A model generated the notes under the pieces. The model did no database searches. It worked only from the letters and a program-made list of their open reading frames with translations, and had not been told where the DNA came from. A DNA stretch of 64,000 nt from Enterobacteriaceae bacterium UBA7338 (GTDB lineage: Bacteria; Pseudomonadota; Gammaproteobacteria; Enterobacterales; Enterobacteriaceae), in the NCBI GenBank assembly GCA_002480085.1, contig DKPJ01000012.1:62001-126000 (forward strand), in the 5' to 3' direction. Both the position numbers and the translations under genes were made by a program. Positions 1-7,741 of the stretch are shown one piece after another (position 1 is the first letter of the stretch; each line of letters begins with the position of its first letter).

Positions 1-509
1 TGGTGCTGAAGAACACGGACACCCGCATTCAGAACGATATGCGCGTCAACCCGGCGTTCCTGTTTGCCGCTATGCTCTGGTATCCGCAGCTGGAGACCGC
101 GCAGAAGATCGCCCAGGAGAGCGGCCTGACCTATCACGACGCCTTCGCGCTGGCGATGAACGACGTGCTGGACGAAGCCTGCCGTACGCTGGCGATCCCG
201 AAACGGATCACCACTCTCGTGCGCGATATCTGGCAGCTGCAGCTGCGCATGTCCCGCCGCCAGGGTAAACGCGCCTGGAAGCTGATGGAGCATCCGAAGT
301 TCCGCGCCGCCTACGATCTGCTCGCCCTGCGGGCCGAGGTCGAGGGCAACTACGAGCTGCAAAAACTGGTGCAGTGGTGGGGCGAGTTCCAGGTGGCCGC
401 GCCGCCCGCGCAGAAGGGCATGCTTGACGTGCTGGATGATGAGCCGGATACCCGCCGTCGCCATCGCCGCCCGCGTAAGCGTACCCCGCGTCGCGAAGGC
501 AGTGCATGA
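1..509 (+). CDS. pcnB: Poly(A) polymerase I, C-terminal part (5' end outside window)
   Basis: This is the last third of poly(A) polymerase I, which adds 3' poly(A) tails to RNA and so promotes its decay; it also controls ColE1-type plasmid copy number through RNAI. About 168 codons are visible, read from base 3, and the frame was already open at the window edge (the E. coli protein is about 465 aa). The visible part is the C-terminal RNA-binding region. It ends in a strongly basic Arg-rich tail (RRRHRRPRKRTPRR) typical of this enzyme. The nucleotidyltransferase core lies outside. The stop overlaps the folK start by four bases (ATGA), as in the E. coli pcnB-folK pair. Confidence 0.95.
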   Translation, partial: VLKNTDTRIQNDMRVNPAFLFAAMLWYPQLETAQKIAQESGLTYHDAFALAMNDVLDEACRTLAIPKRITTLVRDIWQLQLRMSRRQGKRAWKLMEHPKFRAAYDLLALRAEVEGNYELQKLVQWWGEFQVAAPPAQKGMLDVLDDEPDTRRRHRRPRKRTPRREGSA

Positions 510-985
510 CGCGGGTCTATATCGCCCTTGGCAGCAACCTGGCGTCGCCCCTGACCCAGGTTAATGCGGCAATCGAGGCGCTGGGTACGATCCCGGATAG
601 CCGGATTGTCGCTGTCTCCAGCTTCTACCGTACGCCGCCGCTGGGTCCGCAGGATCAGCCCGACTACCTTAACGCCGCCGTGGCGCTGGAGACGACGCTG
701 GCGCCTGAAGCCCTGCTGGATCACACCCAGCGTATCGAGCTGGAGCGGGGCCGGGTGCGTAAAGCTGAGCGCTGGGGACCGCGCACGCTGGATCTCGATA
801 TCATGCTGTTTGGCGATGAGACTATTGCCACCCCACGCCTCACCGTGCCCCACTACGATATGAAAAACCGCGGTTTTATGCTCTGGCCGCTGTTTGAGAT
901 CGCCCCCGCGCTGCGCTTCCCCGACGGCGAAACGCTCGCCAACGTACTTGAGCGCCTTGGCGCAGCGAAACCGGCGGGCTGGTAA
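506..985 (+). CDS. folK: 2-amino-4-hydroxy-6-hydroxymethyldihydropteridine pyrophosphokinase (HPPK)
   Basis: HPPK transfers pyrophosphate from ATP to 6-hydroxymethyl-7,8-dihydropterin, the step before dihydropteroate synthase in folate synthesis; it is cytoplasmic. The protein is 159 aa, the same length as E. coli FolK. The N-terminal ALGSNL stretch and the loop RWGPRTLDLDIM (residues 89-100) are present. That loop carries the two Mg-binding aspartates (Asp96 and Asp98) and the Arg/Trp residues of the active-site lid. The ATG overlaps the pcnB stop, so translation is probably coupled. Downstream are 94 bases before panB. Confidence 0.97.
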   Translation: MTRVYIALGSNLASPLTQVNAAIEALGTIPDSRIVAVSSFYRTPPLGPQDQPDYLNAAVALETTLAPEALLDHTQRIELERGRVRKAERWGPRTLDLDIMLFGDETIATPRLTVPHYDMKNRGFMLWPLFEIAPALRFPDGETLANVLERLGAAKPAGW

Positions 986-1079
986 TACCACTCCGCCCCT
1001 TAAACCTGCCGAAAATCATTGTCCCCCCTGACGTTACTGATAAAATGCCGGAAAGTTGAAGGCTCCATCAGGAAACGCT

Positions 1080-1871
1080 ATGAAACCAACCACCCTCTCC
1101 TGGCTGCAAAAGTGCAAGCAGGAACAGAAACGCTTCGCCACCATCACCGCCTATGACTACAGCTTCGCTAAGCTGTTTGCCGAAGAGGGCATTAACGTCA
1201 TGCTGGTCGGCGACTCGTTAGGGATGACGGTCCAGGGCCATGACTCCACCCTGCCGGTGACGGTCGCGGATATCGCCTACCACACCCAGAGCGTACGTCG
1301 CGGCGCGCCGAACTGCCTGCTGCTCGCCGACCTGCCGTTTATGGCCTACGCCACCCCTGACCAGGCCTTTGCTAACGCCGCCACGGTGATGCGTGCCGGG
1401 GCTAACATGGTCAAAATCGAGGGTGGCCGCTGGCTGGCCGAGACGGTGAAAATGCTGACCGAGCGCGCCGTGCCGGTATGCGGCCACCTGGGACTAACCC
1501 CGCAGTCGGTGAACGTCTTTGGTGGCTACAAGGTGCAGGGGCGCGGCGACGCGGCCCAGACGCTATTTGATGACGCCCTGGCGCTGGAGGCGGCTGGCGC
1601 ACAGCTGCTGGTGCTGGAGTGCGTGCCGGTTGCGCTGGCGAAGCGCATTACCGAGGCGCTGACCATCCCGGTGATTGGCATCGGCGCGGGCAACGTCACC
1701 GACGGCCAGATCCTGGTGATGCACGATGCGTTCGGCATCACCGGCGGTCATATTCCTAAATTTGCCAAGAATTTCCTGGCCGGCACGGGCGACATGCGCG
1801 CCGCCGTGCGCCAGTACGTGAGTGAAGTCGAAGCGGGGAGCTACCCCGGCGAAGAGCACAGTTTTCACTAA
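1080..1871 (+). CDS. panB: 3-methyl-2-oxobutanoate hydroxymethyltransferase
   Basis: PanB makes ketopantoate from alpha-ketoisovalerate and 5,10-methylene-tetrahydrofolate, the first committed step of pantothenate and CoA synthesis. The frame is open from 1056, but the ATG at 1080 is preferred. It follows AGGAAA and gives MKPTTLSWLQ, matching the E. coli N-terminus, and 263 aa, which is the family length. Asp45 in LVGDSLGM is the expected metal ligand, and the KIEGG and IGIGAG stretches of the TIM barrel are present. panC follows after 11 bases, so the two are probably cotranscribed. Confidence 0.97.
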   Translation: MKPTTLSWLQKCKQEQKRFATITAYDYSFAKLFAEEGINVMLVGDSLGMTVQGHDSTLPVTVADIAYHTQSVRRGAPNCLLLADLPFMAYATPDQAFANAATVMRAGANMVKIEGGRWLAETVKMLTERAVPVCGHLGLTPQSVNVFGGYKVQGRGDAAQTLFDDALALEAAGAQLLVLECVPVALAKRITEALTIPVIGIGAGNVTDGQILVMHDAFGITGGHIPKFAKNFLAGTGDMRAAVRQYVSEVEAGSYPGEEHSFH

Positions 1872-1882
1872 GGAGCCTACGC

Positions 1883-2749
1883 GTGTTGATTATCGAAACC
1901 CTGCCGCTGCTGCGCCAGCACATTCGTCGGCTGCGCCGTGAGGGCCAGCGCGTAGCGCTGGTGCCGACCATGGGCAACCTCCACGATGGCCATATGCAGC
2001 TGGTTGACGAAGCAAAAACCCATGCCGACGTGGTGGTGGTGAGCATTTTTGTTAATCCAATGCAGTTTGACCGCCCTGACGATCTGCAGCGCTACCCGCG
2101 CACCCTGCAGGAGGATTGCGAGAAGCTGAACAAGCGCAAGGTCGATTTTGTCTTCGCTCCTGCCGCTGACCAGGTTTACCCCCAGGGCACCGGCGAGCAG
2201 ACCTTTGTTGACGTCCCTGGCCTCTCCACCATGCTGGAGGGCGCCAGCCGTCCGGGTCATTTCCGCGGCGTGGCGACCATCGTCAGCAAGCTGTTTAACC
2301 TCGTCCAGCCGGACGTCGCCTGCTTTGGTGAGAAAGACTTCCAGCAGCTGGCGGTGATCCGCAAGATGGTGGCCGACATGGGCTACGACATCGACATCGT
2401 CGGCGTGCCAACGGTGCGCGCCAAAGACGGTCTGGCCCTTAGCTCGCGCAACGGCTACCTCACGGCAGAGCAGCGTAAAATCGCCCCGGCCCTGAGCAGA
2501 GAGATGAACGCCCTGGCGGCGAAGCTGCGGGCAGGCGAACGCCAGCTGGAAGAGATGATTGCCGACGCCGGGCAGGCGCTGGACGAAGCCGGTTTTCGCA
2601 CCGATGAGATCCAGATCCGCGATGCCGACACGCTGCAAGAGCTTAACGATGCCAGCCAGCGGGCGGTGATCCTGATGGCGGCATGGCTTGGCCAGGCGCG
2701 CCTTATCGACAACGTAACGGTAGAGCTGACGCCGCCGCCAGCGGGTTGA
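1883..2749 (+). CDS. panC: Pantothenate synthetase
   Basis: PanC joins pantoate and beta-alanine with ATP, through a pantoyl-adenylate intermediate, to give pantothenate. The 288-aa product has the HIGH-type nucleotide-binding motif in PTMGNLHDGH (about residues 29-38) and the KDGLALSSRN loop that does the work of the KMSKS motif. The start is GTG at 1883, after AGGAG at 1871-1875, giving MLIIETLPLL as in E. coli. The C-terminus runs a few residues past the E. coli protein (PPPAG tail). It lies 11 bases after panB. Confidence 0.97.
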   Translation: MLIIETLPLLRQHIRRLRREGQRVALVPTMGNLHDGHMQLVDEAKTHADVVVVSIFVNPMQFDRPDDLQRYPRTLQEDCEKLNKRKVDFVFAPAADQVYPQGTGEQTFVDVPGLSTMLEGASRPGHFRGVATIVSKLFNLVQPDVACFGEKDFQQLAVIRKMVADMGYDIDIVGVPTVRAKDGLALSSRNGYLTAEQRKIAPALSREMNALAAKLRAGERQLEEMIADAGQALDEAGFRTDEIQIRDADTLQELNDASQRAVILMAAWLGQARLIDNVTVELTPPPAG

Positions 2750-2765
2750 TGCGACGACATTTACT

Positions 2766-2787
2766 CCCGGCGGCGCAGGCGGCCGGG
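2766..2787. repeat. GC-rich palindrome between panC and panD
   Basis: The arms CCCGG and CCGGG enclose a GC-rich loop (GGCGCAGGCGG) in the 64-base panC-panD gap. It resembles the short REP-type palindromes found elsewhere in this window, but has no T-run, so it is not a clear terminator. In E. coli this gap holds yadD (rpnC), which is absent here. It could stabilise the panBC messenger end or weakly separate panD from panBC. That is inference from position only. Confidence 0.4.
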
Positions 2788-2813
2788 CCAACATAAGCAC
2801 AAAGGTAGACGTT

Positions 2814-3194
2814 ATGATCCGCACTATGCTGCAAGGCAAGCTCCACCGCGTCAAAGTGACTCAGGCAGATCTGCACTATGAAGGCTCCTGCGCTATTGAC
2901 CAGGATTTCCTTGAGGCGGCTGGTATTCTGGAATACGAAGCCATCGATATTTACAACGTGACTAACGGCAAGCGCTTCTCCACCTACGCGATTGCCGGCG
3001 AGCGCGGCTCGAAAATCATCTCGGTCAACGGCGCGGCGGCCCACTGCGCCGACGTAGGTGATATTCTGATCATCGCCAGCTATGTGACGATGCCGGACGA
3101 GCAGGCCCGCAGCTGGCAGCCGAAGGTGGCCTATTTTGACGGTGACAACGAGATGACCCGCAAAGCAAAAGCGGTTCCGGTGCAGGTCGCCTGA
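2814..3194 (+). CDS. panD: Aspartate 1-decarboxylase proenzyme
   Basis: PanD makes beta-alanine from L-aspartate for pantothenate synthesis. It is a pyruvoyl enzyme made as a proenzyme that cleaves itself between Gly24 and Ser25; both residues are visible in HYEGSC, and Ser25 becomes the pyruvoyl group. The length of 126 aa and the sequence match E. coli PanD almost throughout. The ATG at 2814 begins MIRTMLQGKL, and Lys9 of the active site is present. The stop codon lies inside the first copy of a 13-base tandem repeat shared with the end of the converging yadE gene. Confidence 0.98.
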   Translation: MIRTMLQGKLHRVKVTQADLHYEGSCAIDQDFLEAAGILEYEAIDIYNVTNGKRFSTYAIAGERGSKIISVNGAAAHCADVGDILIIASYVTMPDEQARSWQPKVAYFDGDNEMTRKAKAVPVQVA

Positions 3195-3228
3195 TAACTA
3201 TGCCTGATAACTATGCCTGATAACTACG
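3190..3228. repeat. Three tandem copies of a 13-base unit across the panD/yadE ends
   Basis: The unit cctgataactatg occurs at 3190-3202 and 3203-3215, and with one change (T to C) at 3216-3228. The first copy supplies the TGA stop of panD. The third supplies the last bases of the converging yadE reading frame, including its TAG stop. The array looks like slippage-type duplication in the short gap between two converging genes. Copy number could vary between strains without changing either protein. Confidence 0.9.
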
Positions 3229-4462
3229 GCTGGTTACCGACCAGCCGTGCCATTGTCTCTAACGAGTCCGTTCTTAAGATATAGAGTCGTTTCAGTAAGA
3301 ACGGATTATCCCCCGGCTTCACCTTCCCCTTCACCGTCGTCACTGCCATATGAAAACCGGCATCCCGCGCCGCCTCGATCGCTTTTTCGTTGTAACCGCC
3401 AAAGGGATAGGAGAGATAGTCCACGTGCGGGTTAAACTGCGACAGCGCCCGGCGCGAGTGGGCAAAATCGAACTCAATAATGTGGGCGCTGCGGCTGAGC
3501 AAAATCGGACGGCAGGCGGCGTCTACCCGGTGCAGAAAGTGGGTATGCGACTGGATATCAAACACGTCCTGGATGCCGCGCAGCTCGGAGATGCTCATAA
3601 ACTGTAGCGATGTCGGGTCCCACCGCTGCGGATACGCTTTAATGCGCGACGAGATGGTAAACGACGTTGCCTTGAAGCCGTACTGCTTGAGGATCGGGTA
3701 AGCGTAGCGGCTGATCGACTTCAGCCCATCGTCAAAGGTGATCGCCACCGCTCGGGCCGGAAAATTGCGCCGGTTCTTCAGGTAGTCTTCGAGCTGATAC
3801 ATCGTCAGGGTGGTATAGCCCCTGTCCCGCAGCCAGGTCATCTGATTGCTGAAGGCCCGTACCGAGGTGGTGGTGGAGGTGTGGCGAAAGCGGGTGTTCT
3901 CCTCATCGCGGAGAATGTGGTGATAGGTCAGCACCGGAATGCCGTGATCCTCCTGGGCATCGAGGCTGCTGATGTAGGCCAGCCGGTCGCCGATGCGGAT
4001 CTGAAACCAGGTCTGATTCAGCCCATCCCGCAGCTTACCGACGATGGGGTAGCGCAGGTTCTCCGCCAGCATGCCGAAAGGGGCGCTGCGAACGTTAGGC
4101 CCGCTGTAGAGCGGCGTCGCTTTCCAGGTTATCAGGTTCTGGTTGCTCAGCGGCTTGTTGAGATCCCCCAGCCGGTCCTGTACCCGTTTTTTACCGCGCA
4201 CCGGCTCCAGATGGCCTTTGTCGATAAAGGCCCGGCCAAAGCCGAAGCGAAAGGCGCTGTAGTCCCCTTCCCCACTCATCACCGCAATAATCTGCCCCGC
4301 CTGCACATAGCCGACGTTGATCACCCGGTCGCCAATCTGCGCCCAGACGGCAGCGGCCTCGGTGGTCAGCATATAGCGCGCCGGGGAGTCCTGATCCAAC
4401 AGGCGGGCGGAGGCGGCGCTGCTCGCTATCAGGAGCAGCGCCAGCAGGAGACGCATGAGCAT
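3224..4462 (-). CDS. yadE: Exported polysaccharide deacetylase family protein (YadE)
   Basis: This 412-aa protein has a hydrophobic N-terminal export signal (MLMRLLLALLLIASSAASA). A middle region of about 150 residues of unknown role follows, then a C-terminal NodB-type polysaccharide deacetylase domain. The domain shows TFDDG at 242-246 (catalytic base and metal Asp) and the metal-binding SHTHFLH at 305-311. Family members remove N- or O-acetyl groups from sugars; the natural substrate of YadE is not known to me. Unlike some relatives, I see no lipobox Cys. ATGs at 4462 and 4456 are both possible and neither has a strong ribosome site. It follows yadH by five bases and may be its last operon member. 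Confidence 0.88.
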   Translation of the reverse strand: MLMRLLLALLLIASSAASARLLDQDSPARYMLTTEAAAVWAQIGDRVINVGYVQAGQIIAVMSGEGDYSAFRFGFGRAFIDKGHLEPVRGKKRVQDRLGDLNKPLSNQNLITWKATPLYSGPNVRSAPFGMLAENLRYPIVGKLRDGLNQTWFQIRIGDRLAYISSLDAQEDHGIPVLTYHHILRDEENTRFRHTSTTTSVRAFSNQMTWLRDRGYTTLTMYQLEDYLKNRRNFPARAVAITFDDGLKSISRYAYPILKQYGFKATSFTISSRIKAYPQRWDPTSLQFMSISELRGIQDVFDIQSHTHFLHRVDAACRPILLSRSAHIIEFDFAHSRRALSQFNPHVDYLSYPFGGYNEKAIEAARDAGFHMAVTTVKGKVKPGDNPFLLKRLYILRTDSLETMARLVGNQP

Positions 4463-4467
4463 GTAGA

Positions 4468-5238
4468 TTAGCTACGCAGGCCGCGTCCACGCTGGATCAG
4501 ATACCAGCAGAGCAGGTAGAACGCGACGATAAACACCGCCAGCACGCCGATGGTCATCACCAGCGGCACGTCGATAATGCCGAGGAAGCCGAAGCGGAAG
4601 CCGCTGATCATGTAGACGATGGGGTTGAGGTGCGACAGCGCCTGCCAGAACGGCGGCAGCAGGGTCAGGGAGTAGAACACCCCGCCGAGATAGGTCAGCG
4701 GCGTCAGCACAAAGGTCGGGATCAGGCTGATATCGTCAAAGGTTTTAGCGAATACCGCGTTCAGCAGGCCCGCCAGCGAGAAGAGGATCGCCGTCAGCAG
4801 CAGGGTCAGGCCGACAAACAGCCATGAATGCACCTGGAAAGGCACGAAGAAGAGCGACACCGCCGTCACCAGCACGCCAACGCACAGCCCGCGCGCCACG
4901 CCGCCGCCGACGTAACCAGCAATAATGACGTGCGTCGGCACCGGGGCCACCAGCAGCTCCTCAATGTTACGCTGGAACTTGGCGCTGAAGAACGACGAGG
5001 CCACGTTGGCGTAGGCGTTGGTGATCACCGCCATCATGATCAGGCCCGGAACGATAAACTGCATGTAGGTGAAGCCGTGCATCTCCCCGATCCGCGATCC
5101 AATCAGGTTGCCGAAGATGATGAAGTAGAGGGTCATGGTGATCACCGGCGGCACCAGGGTCTGGATCCAGATGCGCATAAAGCGCTGGATCTCTTTGTGC
5201 CAGATACTTTTTAGTGCGACCCAGTAGAGCTGCATCAT
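4468..5238 (-). CDS. yadH: ABC-2 type transporter permease (YadH)
   Basis: This 256-aa integral membrane protein has about six hydrophobic segments typical of the ABC-2 exporter family, and length and sequence match E. coli YadH. With the ATPase YadG it should form an inner-membrane ABC exporter. The substrate is not established, so I give none. The start overlaps the yadG stop by four bases, which implies translational coupling. In E. coli the next gene is yadI, a PTS IIA protein. It is absent here and yadE follows at once. Confidence 0.95.
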   Translation of the reverse strand: MMQLYWVALKSIWHKEIQRFMRIWIQTLVPPVITMTLYFIIFGNLIGSRIGEMHGFTYMQFIVPGLIMMAVITNAYANVASSFFSAKFQRNIEELLVAPVPTHVIIAGYVGGGVARGLCVGVLVTAVSLFFVPFQVHSWLFVGLTLLLTAILFSLAGLLNAVFAKTFDDISLIPTFVLTPLTYLGGVFYSLTLLPPFWQALSHLNPIVYMISGFRFGFLGIIDVPLVMTIGVLAVFIVAFYLLCWYLIQRGRGLRS

Positions 5239-6161
5239 GCGTGGTCTCCTTTTTTATTGTGTACCAGCGTGACAAACAGCTCTTCTAAACGGTTGGCTTT
5301 GTTACGCATGCTTAATACCTGAATGCCCTGGGCGCTTAGCTGGCTGAAGACGCTGTTGACCCCCTGCTCGCGCAGCACCTCAACCTCCAGAGTCGAGGTA
5401 TCCACCAGCCGGTACTGGTAACCTTCCAGCTTCGGCAGCGGGCTTTTCGGCGCCAGGTCGAGGATAAAGGTCTCCGATTTCAGCTTGGCCAGCAGCGACT
5501 TCATGGAGGTGTTCTCCACCAGCTCGCCGTGCTGGATAATACCGATGTTGCGGCAGAGCATCTCCGCCTCTTCCAGATAGTGGGTGGTGAGGATTATTGT
5601 CGTCCCCTGAGCATTCAAATCTTTCAGGAAGCCCCACATGGAGCGGCGCAGTTCGATATCCACCCCGGCGGTTGGCTCATCAAGGATCAGCAGCTTGGGT
5701 TCATGCATCAGCGCCCGGGCGATCATCAGACGGCGTTTCATTCCGCCAGAGAGCATCCGCGCCTTTTCGTTACGCTTTTCCCACAGATCGAGCTGCTTAA
5801 GGTACTTTTCGCTGCGGATCAGCGCATCGTGGCGCTCAACGCCGTAGTAGCCCGCCTGGTTAACGACGATCTGCTGCACGGTTTCAAAGGGGTTGAAGTT
5901 GAACTCCTGCGGCACCAGGCCAAGCTGGCGTTTGGCGTTCACCACGTCTTTTTGCAGATCGTAACCAAAGACGCTGACCCGTCCCGAGGTTTTATTTACC
6001 AGCGAGCTGACGATACCGATAGTGGTCGATTTACCCGCACCGTTGGGTCCCAGAAGCGCGTAGAAGTCACCCGCTTCTACTTTTAAATCAATGCCGCGCA
6101 GCGCCTGGACGCCGCCCGGATAGGTTTTTTTAAGCTGCTCAAGCTCCAGTGCAATGGTCAT
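5235..6161 (-). CDS. yadG: ABC transporter ATP-binding protein (YadG)
   Basis: YadG is the 308-aa ATPase partner of YadH. The Walker A motif GPNGAGKST is at residues 38-46, the signature is LSGGMKRR, and the Walker B region is LLILDEPTAG. A C-terminal extension of about 80 residues beyond the ATPase core is typical of the DrrA/CcmA-like exporter ATPases. It is transcribed away from can, with a 107-base gap that should hold both promoters. The ATG at 6161 lies downstream of an AAAAAAGGTAAGCG stretch on the minus strand. Confidence 0.96.
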   Translation of the reverse strand: MTIALELEQLKKTYPGGVQALRGIDLKVEAGDFYALLGPNGAGKSTTIGIVSSLVNKTSGRVSVFGYDLQKDVVNAKRQLGLVPQEFNFNPFETVQQIVVNQAGYYGVERHDALIRSEKYLKQLDLWEKRNEKARMLSGGMKRRLMIARALMHEPKLLILDEPTAGVDIELRRSMWGFLKDLNAQGTTIILTTHYLEEAEMLCRNIGIIQHGELVENTSMKSLLAKLKSETFILDLAPKSPLPKLEGYQYRLVDTSTLEVEVLREQGVNSVFSQLSAQGIQVLSMRNKANRLEELFVTLVHNKKGDHA

Positions 6162-6268
6162 GTCGTTTCGCTTACCTTTTTTCTGACACTCTATGTGTGG
6201 TTTAAAATTAAATGGAGTTGACCTATATTAGCTCAACGCAATTACTTGGTTACAGGTCGTTAACCGCC

Positions 6269-6931
6269 ATGAAAGATATAGATACACTCATCAGTAACAA
6301 TGCACTATGGTCAAAAATGCTGGTGGAAGAGGATCCCGGATTCTTCGAGACCCTGGCTAAAGCACAGAAGCCACGCTTCCTGTGGATCGGCTGCTCTGAC
6401 AGCCGCGTTCCCGCCGAGCGTCTGACCGGCCTGGAGCCGGGCGAGCTGTTTGTACACCGTAACGTGGCCAACCTCGTTATCCACACCGATCTGAACTGCC
6501 TGTCGGTCGTGCAGTACGCGGTTGACGTGCTGGAAGTTGAACACATCATCATCTGCGGTCACTACGGCTGCGGCGGCGTACAGGCAGCGGTTGAGAACCC
6601 TGAGCTGGGGCTGATCAACAACTGGCTGCTGCACATCCGTGACATCTGGCTCAAGCACACCCCGCTGCTGAGCGAAATGCCGGAAGAGCGCCGTCTCGAC
6701 ACCCTCTGCGAGCTGAACGTGATGGAGCAGGTCTATAACCTCGGCCACTCAACCATCATGCAGTCGGCGTGGAAGCGCGGGCAGAACGTGACGATTCACG
6801 GCTGGGCCTACGGTATCCACGACGGCCTGCTGCGCGATCTCGACGTGACCGCCACCAGCCGCGACACCCTTGAGCAGGGCTACCGCCAGGGCATCGCCAA
6901 TATTAGCCAGAAGCATATTAACCACAAATAA
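6269..6931 (+). CDS. can: Beta-class carbonic anhydrase
   Basis: Can interconverts CO2 and bicarbonate in the cytoplasm, supplying bicarbonate for biosynthetic carboxylations in air. The 220-aa product has the zinc ligands of the beta class: Cys42 and Asp44 in IGCSDSR, then His98 and Cys101 in GHYGCGG. The reading frame stays open to 6212, but the ATG at 6269 (MKDIDTLISN) gives exactly the E. coli length and N-terminus, so the upstream 19 codons are taken as leader. It is divergent from yadG and convergent with hpt, with a terminator between. Confidence 0.97.
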   Translation: MKDIDTLISNNALWSKMLVEEDPGFFETLAKAQKPRFLWIGCSDSRVPAERLTGLEPGELFVHRNVANLVIHTDLNCLSVVQYAVDVLEVEHIIICGHYGCGGVQAAVENPELGLINNWLLHIRDIWLKHTPLLSEMPEERRLDTLCELNVMEQVYNLGHSTIMQSAWKRGQNVTIHGWAYGIHDGLLRDLDVTATSRDTLEQGYRQGIANISQKHINHK

Positions 6932-6959
6932 GCGCGCCATAGCGGCACGCGTTTGTCAG

Positions 6960-6993
6960 GCCCGGTAAGGCGTCACCGCCACCGGGCTTTTTT
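6960..6993 (+). terminator. Rho-independent terminator after can, overlapping the hpt stop
   Basis: The arms GCCCGGT (6960-6966) and ACCGGGC (6981-6987) pair around a GC-rich loop and are followed by six T residues (6988-6993) on the plus strand. The T-run contains the first bases of the hpt stop codon on the other strand, so the two genes end within a few bases of each other. The arms also resemble the REP palindromes of this genome. No T-run follows on the minus side, so it should act mainly on can. Confidence 0.8.
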
Positions 6994-7534
6994 ACGCCTG
7001 CTCTTCCAGCGGCACCACTTTGCCTACATAGGGTAGATGGCGATAGCGCTGGGCATAGTCGATACCGTAACCCACCACAAACTCGTCCGGAATCGAGAAG
7101 CCGATAAATTCCACCGGCACCTCTACCTCGCGACGCGACGGCTTATCCAGCAGGGTACAGATCGCCAGCGACTTCGGCTCGCGCAGGCTCAGGATCTCCC
7201 GCACCTTCGAGAGCGTATTCCCGGAATCGATAATATCTTCGACGATCAGCACGTCTTTACCGCGGATATCCTCGTCCAGATCCTTAAGGATTTTCACATC
7301 GCGGGTGGTGGACATACCGCTGCCGTAGCTGGAGGCAGTCATAAAATCGACCTCGTGCGGCACCTGCACTTCGCGACAGAGATCGGCCATAAACATAAAC
7401 GAGCCGCGCAGCAGTCCCACCAGCACCATTTCGCTGCCGCTCTCCTGATAACGTTCGGTGATTTGACGACCCAGTTCACTAATACGCGCTTTGATCTCCG
7501 CTTCCGGGATCATCACTTCAACAGTATGTTTCAT
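6992..7534 (-). CDS. hpt: Hypoxanthine phosphoribosyltransferase
   Basis: Hpt salvages hypoxanthine (and, less well, guanine) by joining it to PRPP to give IMP. The 180-aa protein carries the PRPP-binding signature VLIVEDIIDSGNT, the flexible-loop serine-tyrosine pair (SSYGSGMST) and the C-terminal purine-binding part. It is two residues longer than E. coli Hpt at the C-terminus (LEEQA). It is transcribed divergently from gcd across a 207-base gap. Confidence 0.97.
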   Translation of the reverse strand: MKHTVEVMIPEAEIKARISELGRQITERYQESGSEMVLVGLLRGSFMFMADLCREVQVPHEVDFMTASSYGSGMSTTRDVKILKDLDEDIRGKDVLIVEDIIDSGNTLSKVREILSLREPKSLAICTLLDKPSRREVEVPVEFIGFSIPDEFVVGYGIDYAQRYRHLPYVGKVVPLEEQA

Positions 7535-7662
7535 ATGCTAACCGTTTGATTTTAAAGCCACTCATTCGATGCGGATAGCCTCTATTCCGGCATCAATTCA
7601 TTAGCGAGCCAGTATACCAGCAAATGCTTTTATTAGGGGGGAGAGTTAATAAAAGCTAAATA

Positions 7663-7696
7663 TGTGATGACGGTCACACTTGTTAAATCCTATAAT
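7663..7696 (+). promoter_or_regulatory. CRP-type site overlapping the -35 region of a likely gcd promoter
   Basis: The 16-mer tgtgatgacggtcaca (7663-7678) has both perfect CRP half-sites, TGTGA and TCACA, with a six-base spacer. A perfect TATAAT lies at 7691-7696, and the hexamer 17 bases upstream of it (7668-7673, TGACGG) falls in the middle of the CRP site. Bound CRP would therefore cover the -35 element. This fits the reported negative effect of cAMP-CRP on gcd in E. coli. The gcd start codon is at 7742. The promoter assignment is inference from sequence. Confidence 0.7.
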
Positions 7697-7741
7697 TAAT
7701 TGCTATCAAAATATTAAACATTACCAAAAAGAGTCTCTTCT

